A DNA stretch of 64,000 nucleotides from Acorus gramineus. Its lineage: Eukaryota; Streptophyta; Magnoliopsida; Acorales; Acoraceae. Location: the NCBI GenBank assembly GCA_030737835.1, contig CM060849.1, positions 15,481,216-15,545,215 on the forward strand. The letters are read 5' to 3'. Position 1 is the first letter of the stretch. Each line of letters opens with the position of its first letter. Position numbers and translations under genes: made by a program. The notes below the pieces were generated by a model. That model was not told the DNA's origin and ran no database searches. It saw only the letters and a list, made by a program, of their open reading frames with translations. Shown piece by piece: positions 56,890 to 64,000 of this stretch.

Positions 56890-58380
56890 CTGCCAGTAGT
56901 TACATTGCAAAAACATCAGATCACGACATTAGTTGATTAGCTTAATGAAATCACTTCAAAAGCCATGTTCCATGAATCTCAAACATAAAGAAATAAGAAA
57001 TGTCCATTCCATAAATGCCAGATATATATATATAGATGACAAACACAATCAATCAACATGTGTAGTACTGTGCAATATCAAAATTTACAAAGCAACCATG
57101 GTCAGTGTAAGGGGCATATTATGCTACATCAGCAAAGGACAAAAAACTGCTTTCAGATTAGCTGCCAAATTCATTAGCCCTACTGCAACCCAGTCTACTT
57201 GCAAGTTGCAACTACTGGTCAATGAAAGTCATACTCATAAAGATCATTATAACTCTTCCAGTCACTGCATCATACAAACTCTTCCCACTTCACACTACAT
57301 AACAGCTTTAAATGGCATGTCCTCTACACTAAACAGCATGTCATTGATGAAATCCACCCCGCTGCAACCCACCAACTTCGTAAACATCACTCCCCCTTGG
57401 ACCAATCCACGTGCAACTACGGGTCAACGAAAACCTTTTGAAAATAAAACCCGCTTGAAGTCTTCCTGAGTACCCAATCAGTCATGGTCCACATATAACA
57501 CGCAACACATTTTATCTGACCATGAAAGTGATCAATACGAATTTAAGGATAAATTTGGAAGCTTATCCTAAAAAAAACCATTATTTGGTTATATCGAGAT
57601 AAAATCTAGGAAGTCCCTGACACTACCAAACACAGATTAGGCACTTGACCTTGTTGAGTCTGTCAAATAGGCCCTTAAGATGCAAGTAAGATGCATCACT
57701 TTAAATCTACTTCATACAACTAGCTCTCAAAATAACACCAGTCTTGTACAAATTGTTGTTTAGTTACCTTGACTGAAATCAGCCAGTAAATGGGGAAATC
57801 TACCCTATTGGCTAATAGTTTAAGATTACACAAGAGATCCGCAGGTAACAAAGAAAAGAGAGGAAAATGTACATTTATTTACTATTGGGGTGTGCATTCA
57901 CCTTGAGGGCCAATATAACCCAATATTAAAACACAACCCGAAAGTCATTGACATGGCTGATTGCTAATATCTATGTCAGAAAAATTAACATTTTTCCTAT
58001 TGCAAGAATATATCAATCTCAATGCAACCCCGCAAGATTCAGAAACTAATTATCTTCTTATCCTCATACACTTTTGCTAAGAGTCACTTAAAACAAGACC
58101 TATTCATGTTGTCACAAACCACCTGGTTCCTATTAATGAGAAATATTTTATCATCTCTGAAAGAGTCACTCTCATCCATACTCACCATCGACTGCAATAG
58201 CATGTTTTGAAGTTCGACAGAAGGATTATTGTTTCTCAATGTAACTGAAATATTCTTTCATCTCTGAAATAGTCACCCTCATCAATACTCATCATTGACT
58301 GACTAGACATTGAAATTCTATTGTAGAAACAATATGCAAACAAATTAAAAAGATCAAATTCTCTCCAAATCTCACTGATT
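56890..58380 (-). other. SUD1 intron sequence up to the breakpoint
   Basis: Contiguous with the exon at 56732-56889. No further SUD1 exon was recognised on the minus strand. A 178-codon plus-strand ORF at 56933-57469 has intron-like composition and no domain. At about 58380-58396 (CTTCCAGGAACCAAAGG) it joins a fragment of the 19151-21926 element. Confidence 0.55.
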
Positions 58381-58395
58381 AGTCTTCCAGGAACC

Positions 58396-58866
58396 AAAGG
58401 CTGGATGAAGATGTCAATGAGGAGAAGTAATGGAGGATGAGAGGCTGGATCGAAGTGGACGAGTAGGGTTTTAGATTTGCAAATAAGTGAATGGAGAGAT
58501 GTTCTTTTAGGTTAAATGGGGGAAGGGGTACATTGGTCTTTTTATTATATTGGGTTAACATAACCACTGGAGTTGGTTGGTTAGATAATGGTAGGGTGGT
58601 ATGTGCATTAATTGACACAATTGAGGGTGTTATATGAACTTTTGAAAATATGAGGGGGAGATATAGATATACGATAAAAATTAGGAGGTTATATGCATCT
58701 AACCAAATTTTTTATATTGCAGATATGAATTGAATATAACATCTCAACGTCTTAAGAAAAACAAATATTTCTGCAAATTATTTTCAATAGCGTCAAACAC
58801 AAAATTTGTTTTTTTTTTATTTTCTTGAAAAAAATTCATCCACGGTGAAATAAATTTTACAAGAAT
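58396..58866. mobile_element. Right-end fragment of the 19151-21926 element, 3' of A6
   Basis: Matches from about 21621 onwards (AAGGCTGGATGAAGATG) through the terminal inverted repeat near 58705, then the shared A-gene 3' flank. It is shorter than the fragment next to A3, so the two SUD1/element junctions differ. Confidence 0.75.
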
Positions 58867-59620
58867 TCAAACATCCCCTGAAACCGACACCGCTGACATG
58901 AACTCCGGATCCGCTTCAAAGGCGGCCATGTATTCCGGCTTCAGACATATCTCAAGAACCACGCTTCCCCCTCCTTCCCTCCCCGGATACGCCGTCACCT
59001 TCCCGTCGAACTTGGTCGCGGGCCCGCTCCGCGCCGCAACCGCCCTCCCCCACCCGAACTCGCACCCATACATGTCGAACCTCGGCGAGCTCCCAACCAT
59101 GATACTGTACACACCGAACCCACTCAGCCAGTACGTCATCGGCGCCTCCAGCCACCGCTCCAACCACTGCCTGATAGCCCCGTCGTCGTGCGCTGCCACC
59201 ATCCGGTTCAGCGTCCTCGCCGCCCACCCGAGGTCGTTTCCCAGAACCTCCCCCGCCGTCGACATGGTCGGCGCCGCGTTGATGGCGTTCCCGAAGTAGT
59301 CCGCTGACAGGCGCGGCCTCAGCCTCGACCGGTTCTCGATTGCCAGGCGACACCCACTCTTCTGTTCGCACGGCTGGCCCCGCGCGCGCGCTATGCACCT
59401 CCACACGAGAGCACATAGCGACTGGAAGGACGATATTGTGGCGGCGGAGGTGGCACTGTTTTCACGCTTCGCCTTCGCCTTGAGCGCCGCAATCGACTCG
59501 GCCGAGAAGTGGAAGATCCTCTCTCTCAGCACGGGCGAGGAGAATCTCTCGATGAACTTGTCGGGGTCTGTGAAGGGGACCTTGATTCGGTTGTTCCCGT
59601 CGATGAACCATTTCTCCAGG

Positions 59621-59648
59621 ATCCTCTCTCTCCAGGATGAACTTGTCG
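59621..59648. other. Templated filler at the copia/BAHD junction
   Basis: GATCCTCTCTCTC at 59620-59632 is identical to 59515-59527, and GATGAACTTGTCG at 59636-59648 is identical to 59551-59563. CTCCAGGA at 59630-59637 repeats 59614-59621. The 28 bp are thus built from BAHD sequence 70-105 bp away. Confidence 0.85.
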
Positions 59649-60320
59649 ATTGGGCCGGATGTCCTGACTCTCGTCGCTCTATCAGCGGTTCGTGCATCTT
59701 CTTGGGTCCCAATCTGATTTCTTGGTCTGCAAAGAAACAACCGACCGTCTCACGGTCCAGTGCTGAGTCGGAGTATCGTTCTCTTGCCTACCTCTGCGCT
59801 GAGACGGTTTGGATTGCTCACCTTCTCTTTGAGCTTGCTCTCCCAGTTTCTAGGCCCATCACTCTTCACTGCGACAATCTGAGCACAACCTACATGGCAT
59901 CCAACCCTGTCTTTCATGCCCAGACAAGGCACATCGAACTGGACTATCACTTTGTACGAGAGCGCGTCACCTCGGGGACTCATTGTGTGCGCTTTGTTCC
60001 TTCTTTGGATCAACCCGCAGACTTGTTCACCAAAGGACTCCACAAGCATCGTTTTCAGTTACTACGATCCAAACTCGTTCATCATCGGCCTCCGAGTTTG
60101 CGGGGGAGTGTTAAACCAATTGCTTAGCTGTCTATTAGTTGTCATTCCCTGTAATCAATCCCTATGATTGTGTAACTGATCCTAAGATCATGGGATTGTT
60201 TTTCCTTTCTTTCTATGTAAGTAATCCCTAAGATCATGGGACTGTTTCAACCTTTTATGTGTATATAAACAAATGAGGGAGATAAGGCAGGGTAAGCCTT
60301 TCCAATTATCTATTTCTACA
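59649..60320 (+). mobile_element. 5'-truncated Ty1-copia remnant: RNase H end plus 3' LTR
   Basis: Plus-strand frame 59649-60127 encodes the end of a copia polyprotein: DWAGCPDSRRS, SAESEYRSLAYL, CDNLSTTYMASNPVFHA, then TRHIELDYHFVRE and ADLFTKGL, the RNase H domain in its usual order. A purine tract (GCGGGGGAG, 60100-60108) precedes a 212-bp LTR (60109-60320) that starts TGTTAAAC and ends TCTACA, with a TATATAAA motif near 60264. gag, protease, integrase, most of reverse transcriptase and the 5' LTR are absent. The LTR joins the BAHD gene exactly at its end (TCTACA/GGTTAATG), while the left side is a filler junction. It is immobile on its own. Confidence 0.92.
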
Positions 60321-60976
60321 GGTTAATGTTGAATTGGGTCTCTGCTCCTCCGACGCCTGCTCTGCATATCTCGGCCCACGCGTTGAAGAAATGCCAGAAA
60401 GACGTGCCGTCACCGACGACGTGGTTGAACGAGCACCCGACGAAGACCCCGTCGACAAGCTCCGTGAGCTGCACCGAGAGGAGGGGGAGGGTGTGGCCGT
60501 CGTGGTTCACCGCCGCGTCAGGCGTGAAAAACGATTTCACGAAGTCAGGCACGTCGCGCGGGGTGAGTACGTCCGCCACGCTCGCGCCATCCGCGACCGC
60601 GCGGGTGAATTCGGCGCCCGTGTCGTTGCAGTCGATGTAGATTAACACGCGATCGTCATCTTCGTCGGGTTTTTCGGTGACGAGACGGCCCGCGAGGGGA
60701 GGGAAGTGGCGGAGGGCGACGGAGAGGGAGGTTTGGAGGGCGTCGGCGATGGCCGGGACAGGGAGGGTAGGGCGGTGGAAGAGGAGGCCCTTTTGGATGT
60801 AGTGGACTGAGAGCATGGCGAGGTCCCACGCGGAGAGGTCACAGCGCGCGCGCGCCGAAGGGGAGGCGGGTTTGATGGTGCATTTGGAGATGGTGCGCAC
60901 TGTGGTTTCCATTTTTATTTTTAATACAAAGTTTCACAGGGGTTGGCTTTGTGTGTGTCACTTGAATTGTTCTCTT

Positions 60977-60994
60977 TTTTATAAGAGATTTATA
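60977..60994 (-). promoter_or_regulatory. TATA region of A6
   Basis: TATAAAA and TATAAAT on the minus strand, 65-82 nt upstream of the A6 ATG, as in A1. Confidence 0.5.
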
Positions 60995-61094
60995 ATGCAT
61001 GGTCAGTGTATGTGGGTTCTTCGAAGTTTAATTGGAAATGCAGCGTCAAATTGAAGTGCGTTAGGTAGTGTTGAGACCGGATCCAATCCGATCA

Positions 61095-61325
61095 GTATCA
61101 AACTAGACACTCCTTTAATCGAACTTCACAATGTATAAATTGAACTGTCCAATCATTTGCTTGGTATATATTTCACTCTCCTATTGGATGCAGATGATAC
61201 TTAGGAATTAATATTTTCTCCAATAGCTGATTGGATCCAATAAGAGAGTGAAATATATACTGAATAATTGATTGTACAATTCGTTTTATACGTTGTGCAG
61301 TTCGATTAAAAGGGTGTGAGTTCGA
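61095..61325. repeat. Most complete copy of the fold-back upstream of A genes
   Basis: Left arm (ACACTCCTTTAATCGAAC to TATATTTCACTCTC) and right arm (GAGAGTGAAATATATACTG to GTTCGATTAAAAGGGTG) are inverted repeats of ~85 bp around a loop with GATGATACTTAGGAATTAAT. It lies about 180 bp upstream of the ATG, on the promoter side. Confidence 0.7.
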
Positions 61326-64000
61326 TTAAAAGGGTATCCATTTCAGTATTGACTAAACTGACTGAATCCAGTTTTGATTGGATCCGGGCTCGATAGTATT
61401 AGCCATGTTATTTTTATTTTTAAAAGTGATAGCATGATAGACATAGTCAAGTTTAGCCATATTCAAATTAAGAATAGTTTCAAACAAATGACCAAATTTA
61501 ATCAGGTGGTTCTGCGTGGTTCTCTTGCCTCAACAAAGAGGATTTTAGAATTTGTCAAAGTGTAAAGAAAAAGAAAACTCAACCTTTAGTCTAAATTAAT
61601 AGATCTACATATCAAATCATTTTTTCGCTATTTACATATATTATTATTCACATTTAATCAACAACCTATCCATGATAAATTAAACAACAGAAGTTTAATT
61701 ATTATATTTTATAACGAGAGTAACTAAAAGTAGGATCAAACAAAATATGATTTATTCTTTAATCATTCTAAAATAATTTCAATCGCAAAATAGATCATGT
61801 TATTATCCAATAATTGGTTAATTTTTTTTGCATTTCACAAACTCCGTTAAAAAAAGACCCACCCCATGTGCGGATAACATCAGCCTCTTCTGCAACATCA
61901 GCCTCTTCTGCAATTAACAATGACTGCTAAAACGTAGGCCTCACCTACCCCATTCGCGGATACCGCCATCCAAACGAACATGACACCCGGGATCAAGTTG
62001 ACCCGTTAATTAACAATTGCGTGACAGCCTGTCGTTGCCACGCGTCCTAATACGATTGGCTGACACTGTACCTAGACAATGGTACAAACAATAACTAATG
62101 CACAAACAAGTCCCAACTTATCCCTCCCTCGTTCATATTTTTTAAATCCCTACAAATTATAATATTTATTGATTGATCACTCCCTTATTCATATTTCCTA
62201 TCAAGTCCCAACTTCTAACACTTATTTCGTTATAAGTCTCTTCGTCAAATGGCCGTCTGAACACGGTTAGTTGGTTAAAAAAATATTTTTAAATCTCTGT
62301 AAACTATGTTATTTCGTAATTAGTCCCTCCATTTTTCATTTAATTTTAAATCCCTAACTTCGAATATCTTTTTCATTATTAATTCCTATATATACAAAAT
62401 ATCTATGTGATATTAAGGGAATATTTATATCATTTTTTTTTCCATTTAAGCTACTATTATTTATTTAGTAATGAGTGGCATCTAAAATTTTAAATTTAAA
62501 ATTCTAAACACATTCAAAAAATTTAATTTGATATTTCCCAAATTTCAACTTAGAAAAATCATTTAAATCAAAAATAAAAATAAAAATATCTTGAAAATTT
62601 GCTAAAATAATCTTTCTTCTTCTACTTATATACTCGATCCTAATTTGACAGAAAATGCTAAAAGGTGGGTGGGTATATGTAGTTTTGAATAACACTAAAA
62701 CTATCATTCAACACCTAAAAATGCAAATGTAGTTTTGTTTTAAAATTTTCATTCAAAATTTTGTATACAAGTTATAAATATCAAAATACTTATAAAATCA
62801 TATATATATTTTGTCCAGTGACTAATAACGAAAAAGACATCAGAAGTTAGACACTTAAAATGAAATATGAAGAATGGAGGGACTAATCAAGAAATAACTT
62901 AGTTTTTACATACTTTAAAATAATAATAATACTTAGTATTGAATATCATTTTTCATAGTTTTATTTGTTTTTGTCTCAATATCTAAATGTAATTAACACT
63001 CGATACTGTTACATTTTATATATGAGTAGCTTGTTTAATGATATTGCTACATTGTTGACAATGTAACAGTCAAACACATTTATACATTATTATTTGTTAC
63101 ATTGTTGCACATTTTTAGTCATAAGACTATCAGATTAAAAGTTACTGTTACATTTATACAATACAATTACACAATCATAAGATAGTTACATTCACATTTA
63201 TGCAATATTGTTACATTCTGTAACAGTTATAAACTTATAATCACATAAATATAACAAAACCAAAACAACTAATTGTTACATTCATGATTAAAGTTCATGA
63301 ATGTTTTAACTCATATACTGTTTTTTGTTACATTCATATATAAATATAACAAATTAACATTTCCTAGCACATCTTACATTGGTTCCACAAATTTAAAAAT
63401 AAATATTTTCTTTAATTATTTGTTACATTTATTGAAGGAAAAAACTAAAAATGTCACATTCTTGCATATAATGCAATAAAAAAAAACCTAAAACATATGA
63501 GACATCATGTCTTTCGTATAACAAAATGTAACAGAGTAACATAAAACTGTTACATTTCACACAGTTTCAGAATAGTTACATTTATTTAAAGAATTAATTA
63601 AAAACCTAATTAAAAGTTACATTTCATCAAAAAATTGTTTGGCAAAATGCAATTTATATTACTTCGAAATCATAAATCTATACAAAAAGGATATGATTCA
63701 AGCAAAACACAAAAAAAAATTAAAAAAATTAAAACAGGAAAAAACAAAAATAGAAGGTGCTTAATGCTCGTTGTCATTGTTTGAATCTGATGTTGAAAAA
63801 ACTGCAAAGAATTTTTATATTGAAATGGGGGGGGGGGGTATCGGAAGAACAGATTTTGAGTTTGCAAAGGGAAAAAAAGGAGGCCTGATCGGATTATCCA
63901 AACGAAACGAAATGGGATTTTTGACTAAACGATGAGGGATTTTTTTTACCTAAATTTCATTTGTTGTTTTGATTTTGAATGTTGGTTTTGACTCATCGAA
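61326..64000. repeat. Unit 3 upstream region, runs off the window
   Basis: Collinear with 23840-27150 (unit 1) and 45440-47970 (unit 2). There are two deletions: ~190 bp near 61580 (joined at a shared CTCAA) and the poly(A)-ended segment near 62107. No gene in the window part. By analogy a B gene would be expected beyond 64000, near 65 kb. Confidence 0.8.

Larger units (their letters stand above)
43548..58380. repeat. Segmental duplication unit 2 (A4, B5, SUD1 fragment)
   Basis: Collinear with unit 1 up to about 56233, then continues through three more SUD1 exons and an intron until about 58380, where transposon/A-flank sequence begins. So unit 2 keeps about 2.1 kb of SUD1 locus that unit 1 has lost. 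Confidence 0.9.
58867..60912 (-). pseudogene. BAHD acyltransferase A6, split by a copia remnant
   Basis: The N-terminal part (60912 down to 60321, about residues 1-196) starts METTVRTISKC and includes the HVVGD motif. The C-terminal part (59620 down to 58867, from about residue 203, ERWFIDGNN equivalent) includes EFGWG. Between them lie 700 bp of foreign sequence in opposite orientation, and about 10 bp of the gene (ACCGGCGGAC on the plus strand) are lost. Both halves are otherwise open. Residues are mosaic: T49 as in A4, but S229 and Q352-W353 as in A1. The TATA region is intact (60977-60994). No splice sites that would cleanly remove the insert were noticed, so it is called a pseudogene. 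Confidence 0.93.

Noticed and set aside
56933-57469. A 178-codon plus-strand ORF as a gene
   Set aside because: It lies in SUD1 intron sequence on the opposite strand, has no recognised domain and has intron-like composition.
59393-60127. A single 244-codon protein fusing BAHD-like and retrotransposon sequence
   Set aside because: The first part is the antisense of A6; the frame is continuous with the copia RNase H only by chance across the junction.
1-64000. CRISPR arrays, bacterial operons, tRNA or rRNA genes
   Set aside because: No regularly spaced repeat array with unique spacers and no recognisable tRNA or rRNA sequence; the window is eukaryotic nuclear DNA.

Overview
This window is plant nuclear DNA, most likely from a eudicot; the family cannot be told from the sequence. 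It is AT-rich, poor in genes and full of transposon debris. The recognisable genes are plant families: intronless BAHD acyltransferases and exons of the SUD1/CER9 (Doa10/MARCH6-type) ubiquitin ligase with GT-AG introns. No organelle, bacterial or rRNA/tRNA gene was seen.

The core is a young local amplification of BAHD genes of the At3g50280/EPS1-like type, in two subfamilies. Subfamily A is on the minus strand: A1 22089-23444 and A4 43701-45056 are intact; A3 36062-37417 carries two frameshifts; A6 58867-60912 is split by a Ty1-copia remnant. Subfamily B is on the plus strand: B2 28209-29546 and B5 49456-50805 are both intact. A much older A-type relic lies at 5455-5916. A and B stand head to head, about 4.4-4.8 kb apart. 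Downstream of each B, on the opposite strand, lies a 5'-truncated 3' end of SUD1/CER9. This A-B-S cassette occurs as unit 1 (about 21.9-35.2 kb) and unit 2 (about 43.5-58.4 kb). Each is followed by another A gene (A3, A6), and unit 3 runs off the right edge with only A6 and its upstream region present. All four longer A copies share a promoter with TATA motifs, and most keep part of an upstream fold-back sequence.

Left of the cluster, 1-19 kb holds repeats and transposons: direct repeats at 3505-3872 and 8320-8687, a GC-rich minisatellite at 7376-7816, an LTR-like piece at 8892-9084, and a Mutator-like element at 9575-10935 with a 9-bp target duplication. Fold-back elements lie at 13633-14200 and 17008-17466. 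A 2.8-kb element with terminal inverted repeats at 19151-21926 carries an exon-like piece of an unrelated gene. The stretch 7.8-12.1 kb is a broken inverted copy of 38.3-39.9 kb, and comparing the two gives the empty site of the Mutator-like element.

The most informative signals are historical. The four A genes are mosaics that no single tree can explain, so gene conversion is likely. Two junctions (59621-59648 and about 45350-45432) contain filler copied from nearby sequence, as expected from templated end-joining repair. Transposon presence or absence between paralogous units allows relative dating. What the acyltransferases make cannot be read from the sequence.
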